Source: Bog-375 sp049587755 (GTDB lineage: Bacteria > Acidobacteriota > Terriglobia > Bryobacterales > Bryobacteraceae). From it: DNA of 64,000 nucleotides. The stretch's first letter is position 1. The number at the start of each line of letters is the position of its first letter. The notes below the pieces were generated by a model. It was given only the letters and a program-made list of their open reading frames with translations. It was not told the origin of the DNA and did no database searches. The position numbers were made by a program, and so were the translations under genes. The stretch spans positions 1 to 64,000 of the forward strand of contig JBAVEN010000026.1 of NCBI GenBank assembly GCA_049587755.1, read 5' to 3'. Shown here one piece after another: positions 27,680-36,360 of this stretch.

Positions 27680-27685
27680 ATTATA
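27680..27685 (-). promoter_or_regulatory. Candidate -10 of gatB (TATAAT)
   Basis: Perfect TATAAT hexamer on the minus strand, 11 nt before the gatB ATG. Confidence 0.5.
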
Positions 27686-27778
27686 GTGGCCGAGGGCCGG
27701 CCTTCGCGGGTTCAGCACGGCCCTTTCGAGAATTTGGGAACATACTCCAGGTTGCTCCTCGGCACACGCGCGCGAGTT

Positions 27779-27893
27779 GTAGCGCCGGCGGTCTTTGCCG
27801 CCGGTCATGGTCCCGGCGTGCACGGCCCTACATCGACGGGAATGCCCACGCGGCCCGCAAAGAACCGGCGGCATGACCGCCGGCGTTACAGCA
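27779..27893. repeat. Pair of inverted REP-like palindromes (BIME-like)
   Basis: Two palindromic units with GCCGGCGG...CCGCCGG stems lie in opposite orientation (about 27779-27805 and 27866-27892). One reads GTAGCGCCGGCGG and the other, on the other strand, GTAACGCCGGCGG. The region 27669-27946 has no gene. It resembles bacterial interspersed mosaic elements and is different in sequence from the palindromes at 2.5-3.0 kb. Confidence 0.65.
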
Positions 27894-27946
27894 CCTCACC
27901 CGCAATTCGCGCGATAGGTCGCAATCATAATTGCGAAATGGCGCCT

Positions 27947-28393
27947 TCAGCTCCGCGGCAGAGAATCCGGCGGCCCGAGGCGCCCTTGCAGCTCGCGCAT
28001 GAAGCTTTCGAGCGCTTGCCGCTGGGCCGCCTGCCATTTGATGACCACGAAAAAGTGGCCGCGACTGAAGAACACGGTATCGGCCGAAGGCCGCCAGCGT
28101 TGGCTCAGCTCCAGGCCCACCGTCGCGGAAGAGAGCGCGTATACGCGCGCATCGACCTTGCCGGGGCCTTCGTACAAACCCTCTTCCAGCCACTCGATTT
28201 CGTTGCGCGGCACGGGATCGGGAGCTTCCGACACCGGAACCTCTCGTGCCACCACACGCTGCCACCCGCCTGCCGCGCTGGCCGGAAACAGGTTGGGAGG
28301 AATCGCCACCGGGCGCTGGCAGCCGGCGAGCGCGCAGCACGCGCCCGCCGCCAGAATCTTCAGTCCCCGCGTCATCAGCTTTGATTCTGACAT
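27947..28393 (-). CDS. Predicted lipoprotein of unknown function
   Basis: Lipoprotein of 148 residues (ATG at 28391-28393; an internal ATG at 28375 would also give a lipoprotein). The signal ends in the lipobox LAGC. The rest is a small alpha/beta domain: IEWLEEGLYEGPGKVDARVYALSSATVGLELSQRW, then FFVVIKWQ and a helical tail. Similar small lipoproteins with this 'A(R/K)VY.L.....ALE..QRW' pattern exist in Acidobacteriota and I believe are uncharacterised. It is divergently transcribed from the PadR gene at 28460. Confidence 0.65.
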   Translation of the reverse strand: MSESKLMTRGLKILAAGACCALAGCQRPVAIPPNLFPASAAGGWQRVVAREVPVSEAPDPVPRNEIEWLEEGLYEGPGKVDARVYALSSATVGLELSQRWRPSADTVFFSRGHFFVVIKWQAAQRQALESFMRELQGRLGPPDSLPRS

Positions 28394-28426
28394 GGGCGCG
28401 GGAGGCTGCTCAATAAATAGTTGGAA

Positions 28427-28455
28427 CCAGGTAACTGGCATTATCGTATACCTGG
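28427..28455. promoter_or_regulatory. Inverted repeat upstream of padR-like gene 1 (operator candidate)
   Basis: CCAGGTA and TACCTGG, a perfect 7-bp inverted repeat 15 bases apart, overlap the presumed -10 (TATACC) and end 4 bases before the GTG. A direct repeat CTGGCATT overlaps it. PadR regulators often bind such dyads at their own promoter. Confidence 0.5.
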
Positions 28456-28459
28456 CATT

Positions 28460-28852
28460 GTGGAGTACTCGGACGAAGGCAGAGAGCGGCGGATCACCCA
28501 GCTACGGAAGGGCATCCTGGAATTGGCGGTGATGGGGGTTCTCTATGATGAGCGGCATTACGGCTATTCGCTGGTCCGGGTTCTCTCTGAAAGCGGCTCC
28601 ATCTCACTCAAGGAAAGCACCATCTATCCCATACTCGCACGGCTGGATCGGGACGGCTTGGTCCGCTCCGAATGGGTGGAGTCGGATCAGGGACCGCCTC
28701 GCAAATACTACGGCCTGACGTTGTCCGGCCGGCAGCTCTTCGATGCGCTGAGCCAGGAGCTCGACGTATTGGTTTCCCTGGTTCAGCAGAAGTGGAAGGC
28801 CTCGGAGCAATCCGATCATGCCAGGAAGAAGATTGCGGTCCGAAAGGGGTAA
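28460..28852 (+). CDS. PadR-family transcriptional regulator
   Basis: Winged-helix regulator of 130 residues. The PadR domain (about 10-90) has the pattern LRKGILELAVMGVL..ERHYGYSLVRVL, then STIYPILARLDRDGLV, then GPPRKYYGLTLSGRQL, followed by a helical dimerisation tail. It starts at GTG with no Shine-Dalgarno sequence; an upstream TTG is possible but lies inside the operator-like repeat. It is followed 6 bases later by a membrane protein with a PadR-associated N-terminal domain, so it probably represses itself and that gene. Confidence 0.9.
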   Translation: MEYSDEGRERRITQLRKGILELAVMGVLYDERHYGYSLVRVLSESGSISLKESTIYPILARLDRDGLVRSEWVESDQGPPRKYYGLTLSGRQLFDALSQELDVLVSLVQQKWKASEQSDHARKKIAVRKG

Positions 28853-28858
28853 GACAAA

Positions 28859-29617
28859 ATGAACGACTATCCCGAAGTGGTGGCGAAGATTGCGGGTGAC
28901 TATCTTGAGCGCGTGAAGTCACAGCTCCGCCTGGTTCCGGCCCATGAGCAGGCCGAGTTCCTGAGGGAGATCGAGTCGCACCTTTATGAGGCTTACCAGC
29001 GCACGCCGGGCGAAGACGACGTTGCGAGAATACTCGCGGTGTTGCGGAACTTCGGCGAACCCGCTGAAGTAGTGTCCGACAGGTTGCCCGGTGCGATGGT
29101 GCGCTCCGGCACCAAGCGAAACCTGCCGCTGTATATTGTGGGCGGGATACTCATCGCGCTTTTCGGGCTTCCCCTGGGCGCGGCAGGCATGGGGGTAGCG
29201 GTGGGCCTCCTGGGCGCATTGGTAGGCGTTCTGGTCGCGTATTACTCGGTCGCGGGAAGCTTTCTCCTGGTCGGCGCGCTGACCATGTTGTTGGGCCTGA
29301 CCCGAATTCTGCTGCCGCAGTTATTTGACAGACTGGTCGTGCTCGGCTACGTCCAAATGAACGGTCCCGTAGGTGAGTTCTTCGACAACTTCCCTCCTTT
29401 TTATCAGGGCCTGTTGATGATCCTCTTCGCCAGCGTATTTGCCGCCGGCGGGCTGGGCATGCTGTGGCTGGGAAAATACCTGCTGCGGGGGTTGCGTTTC
29501 CTGTTCAGCCTCAGCTTCGACTGGATGCGGCGATTCGCGCAAGGCCTTCGCCGGAAGCCGCGCCAGGAATATCGGGAAACGCCTCAGCGCCGCAAGGCCT
29601 CATTTGTGAAACAGTGA
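28859..29617 (+). CDS. HAAS/DUF1700-type membrane protein, PadR-associated
   Basis: Protein of 252 residues. The first 70 residues form the helical HAAS/DUF1700-like domain (YLERVKSQLRLVPAHEQAEFLREIESHLYEAY...EPAEV). Three or four membrane helices follow (about 95-115, 120-150 and 175-205), with a basic C-terminal tail. In known PadR/HAAS pairs the membrane protein works with the PadR regulator. The start is 6 bases after the padR stop, so the genes are coupled. Confidence 0.8.
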   Translation: MNDYPEVVAKIAGDYLERVKSQLRLVPAHEQAEFLREIESHLYEAYQRTPGEDDVARILAVLRNFGEPAEVVSDRLPGAMVRSGTKRNLPLYIVGGILIALFGLPLGAAGMGVAVGLLGALVGVLVAYYSVAGSFLLVGALTMLLGLTRILLPQLFDRLVVLGYVQMNGPVGEFFDNFPPFYQGLLMILFASVFAAGGLGMLWLGKYLLRGLRFLFSLSFDWMRRFAQGLRRKPRQEYRETPQRRKASFVKQ

Positions 29618-29862
29618 GCAGCCGGCGCCGCCCGACGTGCGGCATAGAAGTGGGAACTGGGCGCCTGGTGCCATGGCAGGGCCTCAGCCGTGTCGCAAGG
29701 CCGGCAGTCAAGAGTGTCGGCAGTCAAAAGGCTTTGGCCAGTGCGGCTTTCCTGAACCGGCAGGGGCTGAAAGAGCTTCGGCCATTGTTGTGCCGCACTC
29801 GCAGCCGCGCGAGCCACTCCCCATCCTCGGGCGCGCGAAATCGCGGTGCTACCATCGCATTG

Positions 29863-30006
29863 ATGGCGAAATTCAAGGCGCCTAAGGGCAAGCGGGCCAG
29901 CAAGGCCGTCCCGGAAGGCGCTGTTCCCTGCGTGATTATCATCATCGGCGGAATTCTGTTGCTCATGCTGTTTCTGTATTTCGTCCTGAGAAGCTCGGGA
30001 CAATAA
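29863..30006 (+). CDS. Short single-helix membrane protein
   Basis: Peptide of 47 residues. A basic cytoplasmic N-terminus (MAKFKAPKGKRASK) is followed by one hydrophobic helix at about 24-43 (VIIIIGGILLLMLFLYFVL). It lies 4 bases before rph and in the same direction. No function is known. A longer frame upstream exists but its composition is not protein-like. Confidence 0.5.
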   Translation: MAKFKAPKGKRASKAVPEGAVPCVIIIIGGILLLMLFLYFVLRSSGQ

Positions 30007-30010
30007 CATC

Positions 30011-30727
30011 ATGCGAATCGACAACCGGAAAGCGGACGCGATGCGCCCGGCGGAAATCGTCACCGGTTACCTGATGACGGCGGAAGGCTCGGTGCTGATG
30101 AAGCTTGGCCACACCCAGGTGCTGTGCGCCGCCACGGTGGAAGATTCCGTGCCGCAGTTTCTGCGCAACAGCGGCAAGGGCTGGGTGACGGCCGAGTATG
30201 CCATGCTGCCGCGCGCCACCGCCAAGCGCACGCCGCGCGAGGTGGTCAAGGGCCGGCCCTCCGGCAGGACCCACGAAATCCAGCGGCTCATCGGCCGCTC
30301 GCTGCGCTCGGTGATGGATATGGCGGCGCTCGGCGAGCGCACCGTGACGCTCGATTGCGACGTGCTCCAGGCCGATGGGGGCACGCGCACGGCATCCATC
30401 ACCGGAGCCTTTGTGGCGCTGGCACTGGCGCTGCGGCGCCTGGTGGATTTCGGCGTCCTCAAGTCGATGCCGGTGCGCGACTACGTTGCCGCCACCAGCG
30501 TGGGCCTGGTCGGCGGCTCGCCGATGCTCGATCTCTGCTACGAAGAGGACTCGCAGGCCGATGTGGATATGAACGTCGTCATGACCGGCGGCGGCCGCTT
30601 CGTCGAGGTGCAGGCCACCGCCGAACATAGCCCTTTCGACGATGCCCAGTTGGCCGAACTGCTGGCGCTGGCGCGCGGCGGCATCGCTCAGTTGGTGGAA
30701 TTGCAGAAGCGCGCGGTGCGGCTTTGA
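30011..30727 (+). CDS. rph: Ribonuclease PH
   Basis: 3'-5' phosphorolytic exonuclease that matures tRNA 3' ends. The 238-residue product has the RNase PH fold with the phosphate/catalytic elements EYAMLPRAT, GRTHEIQRLIGRSLRSV and DCDVLQADGGTRTASITGA. It forms a hexamer in known examples. Its stop overlaps the start of the dITP/XTP pyrophosphatase gene (TTGA), an arrangement common in bacteria. Confidence 0.97.
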   Translation: MRIDNRKADAMRPAEIVTGYLMTAEGSVLMKLGHTQVLCAATVEDSVPQFLRNSGKGWVTAEYAMLPRATAKRTPREVVKGRPSGRTHEIQRLIGRSLRSVMDMAALGERTVTLDCDVLQADGGTRTASITGAFVALALALRRLVDFGVLKSMPVRDYVAATSVGLVGGSPMLDLCYEEDSQADVDMNVVMTGGGRFVEVQATAEHSPFDDAQLAELLALARGGIAQLVELQKRAVRL

Positions 30728-31335
30728 GGGCCGGTGGGGCGCCGTTGCACCTCTTCTGCGCCACCAGCAATCCGGGCAAAGCGCGCGAGTTCGCTCTCGC
30801 CGCCGGTGACCGCGTTGCCATCCAGCCCTTGCCCGATTTCCGCGCCATAGCGCCCTGCGTGGAAGACGGCGCAACCTTCGCTGAGAACGCCATCATCAAA
30901 GCGCGGCATTACGGCGCCCACGCGCCCGGCCTGCTCTTCGCCGACGATTCCGGGCTCGTGGTAGATGCGCTGGGCGGGGCTCCCGGTGTGTTATCGGCCC
31001 GCTTCTCCGGACCCGGCGCCACCGACGAATCCAACAACCGCCTGCTGCTCGAAAAGCTGCGCGGCGTTGCGGACCGGCGCGCGCGGTTCGTCTGCGCCAT
31101 AGCCCTGGTGAACAACGGCCAACTTGTCGGCGTTTACTCGGGCAGCGTGGAAGGCGTCATCCTCGACGCGCCGCGCGGCAGCGCCGGTTTCGGATACGAT
31201 CCGCTTTTCTATTACCCTCCCTTCGGCTGCACTTTCGGCGAGGTGGAAGGCGAGCGCAAGTTCGCCGTGAGCCACCGCGGCCAGGCGCTGCGTGCCATGC
31301 TGCTGGCGCTGCTGGGCAGCGAACGGGCCGGCTAG
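30724..31335 (+). CDS. rdgB: XTP/dITP diphosphatase (RdgB/HAM1)
   Basis: Removes non-canonical purine nucleotides (XTP, dITP) from the pool. The 203-residue protein has the Maf/HAM1 pattern: TSNPGKAREF at about 14-23, DGATFAENAIIKA, FADDSGLVVDAL, and FGYDPLFYYP plus SHRGQAL at the end. The start is a TTG overlapping the rph stop codon; a second TTG seven codons in is an alternative. Confidence 0.96.
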   Translation: MRAGGAPLHLFCATSNPGKAREFALAAGDRVAIQPLPDFRAIAPCVEDGATFAENAIIKARHYGAHAPGLLFADDSGLVVDALGGAPGVLSARFSGPGATDESNNRLLLEKLRGVADRRARFVCAIALVNNGQLVGVYSGSVEGVILDAPRGSAGFGYDPLFYYPPFGCTFGEVEGERKFAVSHRGQALRAMLLALLGSERAG

Positions 31336-31538
31336 CTCTGGATCGTGTTCACACCGGACAGACCTTCGCGGCCGCACGATTTGCGCGGGGTGCAATTCGC
31401 GCTGCGCGGAGTGCGAGCTGAACGATCTTCGCACGGCCGTTCTCGGCGACGTAACACTTGCTACTGTGCGGTCGGGCCGCCCGCAAATGAGGGTATTGGA
31501 TTATCGGACCCCCTCCTCCGCGAGCGGGCCGTTCATGA

Positions 31539-31544
31539 TAGGCT
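31539..31544 (+). promoter_or_regulatory. Candidate -10 for the gene at 31553 (TAGGCT)
   Basis: TAGGCT in the same ATGATAGGCT-like context as at 25185, 8 nt before the ATG. A leaderless transcript is likely. Confidence 0.4.
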
Positions 31545-31552
31545 GACAATTC

Positions 31553-32026
31553 ATGGAGATTTCGGACCTGTATCGCGGGTTAGGCGAGGAGGGCTTCGCG
31601 CAACTGCTGCGCAGCATCTCAATCGGCAAGCTCAGGACCTACCAGATTTACGAAGGCTTCAAAGTAAGGGCGCGGCTGCACAAGTTGAACACCGAGACGT
31701 TGCGCAAAGCGGCTCCGCGCCTCTGGGCGCGGGTGATGGAAGGCGATGCGGCTTTTGGTGCGGATCTGGCGCAGGCCGTGCTGGTCTCTCACCTGGATCT
31801 GATCATCGCCGTGCTCGATTTCCTGGGCGTGCCGCATGAGAATGGATTTTTTGCGAAAGACATGGACCCGAAACCACACTTCACAGAAGGGTGGGAAGCG
31901 CGCGTGTTCGAAAAATTTCGGGCTACGGTGCCTGAAGTAGTGTTGATTTTTTACATTAATCATTTGCGTTGGGAGCTGCTGAAGGCGGAAGAGCTGTACC
32001 GCCCCGAATCGGCCCCGGCGGCGTGA
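31553..32026 (+). CDS. Conserved-looking soluble protein of unknown function
   Basis: Protein of 157 residues. It is helical and rich in Leu and charged residues (GEEGFAQLLRSISIGKLRTYQIYEGFKVRARLHKL...), with a central hydrophobic 'AVLVSHLDLIIAVLDFLGVP' stretch and an aromatic-rich C-terminal helix. I do not recognise a domain or motif. The ATG has no Shine-Dalgarno sequence; a -10-like hexamer lies 8 nt upstream. Confidence 0.6.
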   Translation: MEISDLYRGLGEEGFAQLLRSISIGKLRTYQIYEGFKVRARLHKLNTETLRKAAPRLWARVMEGDAAFGADLAQAVLVSHLDLIIAVLDFLGVPHENGFFAKDMDPKPHFTEGWEARVFEKFRATVPEVVLIFYINHLRWELLKAEELYRPESAPAA

Positions 32027-32135
32027 ACTGGCCGGTGGCGTGCACATTATATAGAATCGATGACGAGCGCGGGTTGGAGGCAGTCGGCGAGGGTGGTCTC
32101 AGGGAAGCCTGCCCGTCCTTTGAAGTCCCTGCCGC

Positions 32136-32327
32136 TCAATATATTGCACATACCCTCACGATTCGCTCGAGGAGTTTTCGCTTCATGACAGGTGTGGGCT
32201 TTTCCCCCAGCTCGACGCCTGTTTGCGCGGTATCACCCAGTTTCGGAAAAAAGCGGTCCGACAACTTTTTCGCTCGCGTTATGGCGCCACCCTCCAGCGC
32301 AACAACGCTCGCATCCAGTTTGTCCAT
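32136..32327 (-). CDS. Possible small protein
   Basis: A 63-codon frame (MDKLDASVVALEGGAITRA...) with an AAAGGGA ribosome binding site. It is non-repetitive but unrecognised, and lies opposite to its neighbours. It may be a real small gene or a chance frame. Confidence 0.3.
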   Translation of the reverse strand: MDKLDASVVALEGGAITRAKKLSDRFFPKLGDTAQTGVELGEKPTPVMKRKLLERIVRVCAIY

Positions 32328-32441
32328 CGCCCGATTCCCTTTTTCACTTAAGATTGCGAGGTTCCGGCAATGAATCATTGCGATTTCCATTATTCTCACC
32401 TGCTGCCCAAGAAACCGGGCATTCTCCCGCTCGAGGAGACC

Positions 32442-32609
32442 ATGAAGAAGCAGTGCCGCCGCTGCGGCGCGGAATTCGTGACGCGGTCGCGCATACGGAA
32501 GCGCTGCGATGCATGCCAGACCGTCGTTTCGGCGGAGAAGCAGAAGAAGGCCAATGAGCGCTTGAAGGCCCGCCGCGCAGCCCGCCGGATGTGCCTGCTG
32601 GCCAGTTAG
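32442..32609 (+). CDS. Small zinc-ribbon, lysine/arginine-rich protein
   Basis: Protein of 55 residues with a zinc-ribbon pair of knuckles (CRRCG...CDACQ, about 5-27). A basic helical tail follows (EKQKKANERLKARRAAR). It would bind nucleic acid. A GAGGAG ribosome binding site is directly upstream. Function is unknown. Confidence 0.65.
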   Translation: MKKQCRRCGAEFVTRSRIRKRCDACQTVVSAEKQKKANERLKARRAARRMCLLAS

Positions 32610-32673
32610 CCGCGCCGCTGGTTGTCACTCGAGATCGCCATCAACGTCAAGTGGATGGTGCCGGCCGCGCCAG

Positions 32674-33153
32674 TCACCGCTCAAGAGTGACGACAGCTTG
32701 CGCCTCGGCGGATTTGCCTTCCCCCACCGGGCCTACCTTCTCGGCGGTCTTGAACTTGACCGAAACGCGGTCCAACTCCAGGCCGAGCGCGGAGGCCAGC
32801 CGCTTGCGTATGGCCTCGCGGTAGTCTTTCAGCTTGGGGCGCTCCAGGATCACTGTCGAGTCCACGTGGACGATGCGGAAACCGGCGTCGCCCGCCATCT
32901 GCCGCGCGTGGCGCAGAAACACCAGGCTATCGGCGTCTTTCCAGCGCGGATCGGAGTCCGGGAAGTGCATGCCGATATCGCCCAGCGCTGCCGCGCCCAG
33001 GATAGCGTCAGTGATGGCGTGGGCCAGCACGTCGGCATCGGAGTGGCCCTCCAGGCCCATCTCGCTGGGAACGGTCACGCCGCCCAAGATCAGCGCGCGG
33101 CCGGCGGCAAGCCGGTGCACATCCCAGCCCAGACCGGTGCGGATCTCGCTCAA
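32674..33153 (-). CDS. ispF: 2-C-methyl-D-erythritol 2,4-cyclodiphosphate synthase
   Basis: MEP-pathway enzyme for isoprenoid synthesis. The 159-residue product has GWDVHRLAAGR at about 9-19 with the metal ligands Asp and His, ADVLAHAITDAILGA (third ligand) and the C-terminal TAEKVGPVGEG turn. It overlaps the ispD stop by 4 bases and so is coupled to it. The order PIN-TRAM protein, ispD, ispF is common in bacteria. Confidence 0.97.
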   Translation of the reverse strand: MSEIRTGLGWDVHRLAAGRALILGGVTVPSEMGLEGHSDADVLAHAITDAILGAAALGDIGMHFPDSDPRWKDADSLVFLRHARQMAGDAGFRIVHVDSTVILERPKLKDYREAIRKRLASALGLELDRVSVKFKTAEKVGPVGEGKSAEAQAVVTLER

Positions 33154-33884
33154 CCGATCGCTTCCTTGGCGGCGTCTTCGTGCAGGAACAAGCGCGCCAG
33201 GTCCATGTCGGCGGGCCGGGTGATTTTGATATTGCGGTCGCTGCCCAGCACCACCGTCACTTCCACGTCCAGCCGCTCCACCAGGCTCGATTCATCGGTG
33301 CCGATGAACCCGTCGCGGTGCGCGGCCTCATAAGCGCGCGTCAGCAGCTCATAGCGGAAAACCTGCGGCGTCTGCGCCAGCACCAGTTTGTCGCGTTGCA
33401 GGGTGGTGCGGACGCGCGTCTTGCCGGTGCCGCGGTTCACCTGCTTCACCGTGTCCGCCACCGGAAGGCCGACGATGGCAGCACCGCTTTCGGCCGCTTC
33501 GTCAAAAACCCGGTGGATGATCTCGAGGTCGATGAACGGCCGTACCGCATCGTGTACGGCCACCAGGTCCGTCTCCGGACCCAGCGAGCGCAGCGCGTTT
33601 TCGACCGATTGCTGGCGGCTGTTGCCGCCCTCCACTACGCGCAGTTTTCGGCCGTGCAGCTCGCCGGCCAGCATGGCGCCAACCCACTCCATGTCTTCCG
33701 CGCGCACGGCCACTACCAGCTCGTTGACGCGGTCCGAGGCGGCAAACTTGCGCACCGTGTGCAGCAGGATAGGCGACCCTTCCAGCAGCATGAACTGCTT
33801 GCGGCTGGTGCCGGTCCTTTCGGCCGCACCCTTGCCCATGCGCGTGCCAAGCCCTGCCGCGGGCAATATGACGGCGACTCTCAT
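33150..33884 (-). CDS. ispD: 2-C-methyl-D-erythritol 4-phosphate cytidylyltransferase
   Basis: Transfers CMP to methylerythritol 4-phosphate. The 244-residue product has the nucleotide-binding loop LPAAGLGTRMGKG at about 7-19, the VHDAVRPFI block and the TDESSLVE region. A TAGAAT hexamer (33895-33900) lies 10 nt before the ATG, inside the end of the upstream gene. This could give an extra leaderless transcript of ispD-ispF. Confidence 0.97.
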   Translation of the reverse strand: MRVAVILPAAGLGTRMGKGAAERTGTSRKQFMLLEGSPILLHTVRKFAASDRVNELVVAVRAEDMEWVGAMLAGELHGRKLRVVEGGNSRQQSVENALRSLGPETDLVAVHDAVRPFIDLEIIHRVFDEAAESGAAIVGLPVADTVKQVNRGTGKTRVRTTLQRDKLVLAQTPQVFRYELLTRAYEAAHRDGFIGTDESSLVERLDVEVTVVLGSDRNIKITRPADMDLARLFLHEDAAKEAIG

Positions 33885-33889
33885 GTGCT

Positions 33890-34972
33890 CTACGATTCTA
33901 TCGTGGTTTTCTCGGCCGCGACGCCGGCCACCGGTTGCGGCTCGCCTTTCTTAACGGCCCGGTCGTGCCCCGCGGCGCCAGTGCCGTGCTGCCGCTCATC
34001 GTACTTGCCGAAGATCATCTTTCCAGCCGTGGTTTGCAACACGCTGGTCACAGTGATGTCGATGGTCTTCGAGATCAGCCGCTTGGCGTTATCCACCACC
34101 ACCATGGTGCCGTCGTCGAGGTACGCCACGCCCTGGTTGTATTCCTTGCCCTCCTTGAGGATGAAGACCCGCATGGTCTCGCCGGGCAGCACGATCGGCT
34201 TCAGCGAATTCGCCAACTCGTTGATGTTCAGCACCGACACGCCGTGCAGTTGGGCCACCTTGTTGAGGTTGAAATCGTTGGTGACCACCTTGCAGTCGTA
34301 GATCTTGGCGAGTTCAATCAACTTCATATCCACGTCGCGCACGTGCGGAAAGTCTTCTTCCACGATCTGCACCGTCAGGTGCGTCATCTTCTGGATGCGC
34401 TGCAGGATGTCCAGGCCGCGGCGGCCGCGGTTGCGTTTCATGGAATCGGCCGAATCCGCCACCAGTTGCAATTCCCGCAGCACGAACTGCGGAATCACCA
34501 GCACGCCGTCGAGAAAGCCGGTTTCGGCGATGTCGGCGATGCGTCCGTCGATGATCACGCTGGTATCGAGAATTTTGAACGACTTCTGCGAGCCCTTTTC
34601 TCCGCCAAAGACGCCGCCCAGCGCCGCCAGGTTGAGCATATCGCCCTTCTTGGCGCCCACCACCAGCCCTACGTAGGTCATCCACAGCAGCAGGCAGACC
34701 GGCAGAAAGGGCTGGCCGGGCAGGGCCTTCCCCAGCACCAGCGACATGAGGAATGCGCCCGCAATCCCCAGCACCGAGCCGAATGCGGCCCCAATCAGGC
34801 GAGTGAGACTGACTCTTTCGAGACGAATTTCGAAATAGATGATGCCGCCGCCCAGCAGCAGGCCGCCCAAAGCCGAAAACCACGGCGCCACCTGAGCCGG
34901 ATGGAGGAGAAAAGCGGAGAGGGAGAGAATCAGAATGAAAAATGCACGAACGAAAATAAGGTCGAGCACCAT
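33890..34972 (-). CDS. PIN-TRAM membrane protein (YacL type)
   Basis: Protein of 360 residues. Four hydrophobic helices span about 5-115. A PIN domain follows (about 130-245, with ILDTSVIIDGRIADI, an acidic FVLRELQ and VVTNDFNLNKVA). A TRAM domain (about 258-318, LPGETMRVFILKEGKE...GVAYLDDGTMVVVDNA) and a polar tail end it. This is the YacL/ctg1-type membrane RNase-like protein found beside ispD in many bacteria. A good GGGGGTG ribosome binding site is present. Confidence 0.9.
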   Translation of the reverse strand: MVLDLIFVRAFFILILSLSAFLLHPAQVAPWFSALGGLLLGGGIIYFEIRLERVSLTRLIGAAFGSVLGIAGAFLMSLVLGKALPGQPFLPVCLLLWMTYVGLVVGAKKGDMLNLAALGGVFGGEKGSQKSFKILDTSVIIDGRIADIAETGFLDGVLVIPQFVLRELQLVADSADSMKRNRGRRGLDILQRIQKMTHLTVQIVEEDFPHVRDVDMKLIELAKIYDCKVVTNDFNLNKVAQLHGVSVLNINELANSLKPIVLPGETMRVFILKEGKEYNQGVAYLDDGTMVVVDNAKRLISKTIDITVTSVLQTTAGKMIFGKYDERQHGTGAAGHDRAVKKGEPQPVAGVAAEKTTIES

Positions 34973-35187
34973 GACACCCCCTTTAGGGTGAGCCTATAAC
35001 TTCGGCAAGGACCCCGGAAATCCGGCGTCCGAACCGTATGAGCTGCAAGTATTATGCCGCCAAAAGTATAGCACCTATGGGCGTTGCCGGCTTGTAGAGT
35101 CTAGCGCCGTGAGGGCGCCGACCGTTCTTTGCTGTTGGGGACCGTAACGATCGCCAGCCGCCGCAGGCGGCGTCCAGGCCGGCGCGG

Positions 35188-35718
35188 TCACATGTTCGGG
35201 TCGAGCGGCAGTTTCTCGAAGGGAACAGGGGCCTGGGTTTTCATCTCTTCGATCCACTGCAGAACCTTGTTGCTGGGGTTGAAGAGCCTTACGATCGGCA
35301 GGGTCACGTCCACGAGCTCGACGCCAGGACCCTTGAACTGCAGCTCCCATTTCGAAACGATCAGTGCGACGCCCGCCTGCGCGGCGACCGCCGGAAGCTT
35401 ATCCGCAACTTTGGCGAGGATGCCGGAAACAGGACCAGTCGAGAACACCTGTTGGTGCAGCCGGACCTGCAACCACTGGCCTTCCTTGTTCAGTTCCTTT
35501 GCGCGAGTGTCGTTGTTCGCGGCCCTTGCGTCGTTGTAATCGCTCCGCAGACCTTGGGTGGTCCGTTGGAACTCGTCCGAGTTTCCATAGGCGAGCGCGA
35601 TGGCCCGGGAGTCGAAGACGCCGATGCGCAACGGCTTCGTGTCTTGAGCGGCGGCCGGCGGCGCGGCCCAGAGAAGGGTAGCTGCGAACGCCGCGGTCAC
35701 CTTGGCTTTGTTCTTCAC
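35188..35718 (-). CDS. Exported protein, possibly Skp/OmpH-like
   Basis: Protein of 176 residues from a GTG with an AAGGAGG ribosome binding site. The signal peptide ends PPAAAQ. The start of the mature protein (IGVFDSRAIALAYGNSDEFQ) resembles OmpH/Skp chaperones, but the central coiled coil is short and the C-terminal half is different. A periplasmic role is likely; the function is not certain. Confidence 0.5.
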   Translation of the reverse strand: MKNKAKVTAAFAATLLWAAPPAAAQDTKPLRIGVFDSRAIALAYGNSDEFQRTTQGLRSDYNDARAANNDTRAKELNKEGQWLQVRLHQQVFSTGPVSGILAKVADKLPAVAAQAGVALIVSKWELQFKGPGVELVDVTLPIVRLFNPSNKVLQWIEEMKTQAPVPFEKLPLDPNM

Positions 35719-35762
35719 AATACCTCCTTACGGTCTGAATAGCTTTCTGGTTCCCCTCGGCA

Positions 35763-36278
35763 TCACCCGCTGTTCTGGCCTCTCCATGCCGTGAGGCGAG
35801 GAATCCAGCGGGGGACCGCGGCGCAGAAAGTCTCGTATTCGCCGGCAAAGGTTCGCCGCAGCGTCGGCTCTTCGTAAAGCAGCACGAACAGGTGAAACAG
35901 CAGCCAGACAATGCCGCCATATTCGAGTAGGGAGACGCTGCCGAAAACCAGGCCCTGGCCGAGAATGGTCATCACCACCGCCAGGTACATAGGGTTTCGG
36001 ACATAACGGTACAGTCCGGTGACGACCAGGTGTCGGGTCGGAAAGACAGGCGCCGGCGTACCCAGGCCGTACAGGGCAAATCGGACAAAAGAGTCCAGCA
36101 GGCCAACGATACCCGGCACGATCAGCATGCCCCCAACCCAACGGAAAAGCGGCGTGCCGAAGAAAGGGGCCGCGACGCGCCACTGCGAAATCCACCATGG
36201 CGCCAACCCGGCGACAAAGCCGGGGGCGATGACCAGGAAGATTGCAGAGGCGGCGAGGGCCAACACCTTCCTCGTCAT
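35763..36278 (-). CDS. Isoprenylcysteine carboxyl-methyltransferase-like membrane protein
   Basis: Integral membrane methyltransferase-like protein of 171 residues with four or five helices. Conserved features of the ICMT/PEMT family are seen: GLYRYVRNPMYLAVVM for SAM and E.TL...FG.EYE.F...VPRWIPR near the C-terminus. In bacteria, members with this fold act on lipids or unknown substrates. The ATG (MTRKVLALA) begins the first helix; an open frame upstream overlaps the hexosaminidase gene and is not used. Confidence 0.8.
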   Translation of the reverse strand: MTRKVLALAASAIFLVIAPGFVAGLAPWWISQWRVAAPFFGTPLFRWVGGMLIVPGIVGLLDSFVRFALYGLGTPAPVFPTRHLVVTGLYRYVRNPMYLAVVMTILGQGLVFGSVSLLEYGGIVWLLFHLFVLLYEEPTLRRTFAGEYETFCAAVPRWIPRLTAWRGQNSG

Positions 36279-36360
36279 GTCCACATGGGAGCAGGGCGCA
36301 CGGCCGCGCGCAACCGGGCGGCGGCGCCGCCAACCCGTGCCGTGACCACTGCGGAACTGG

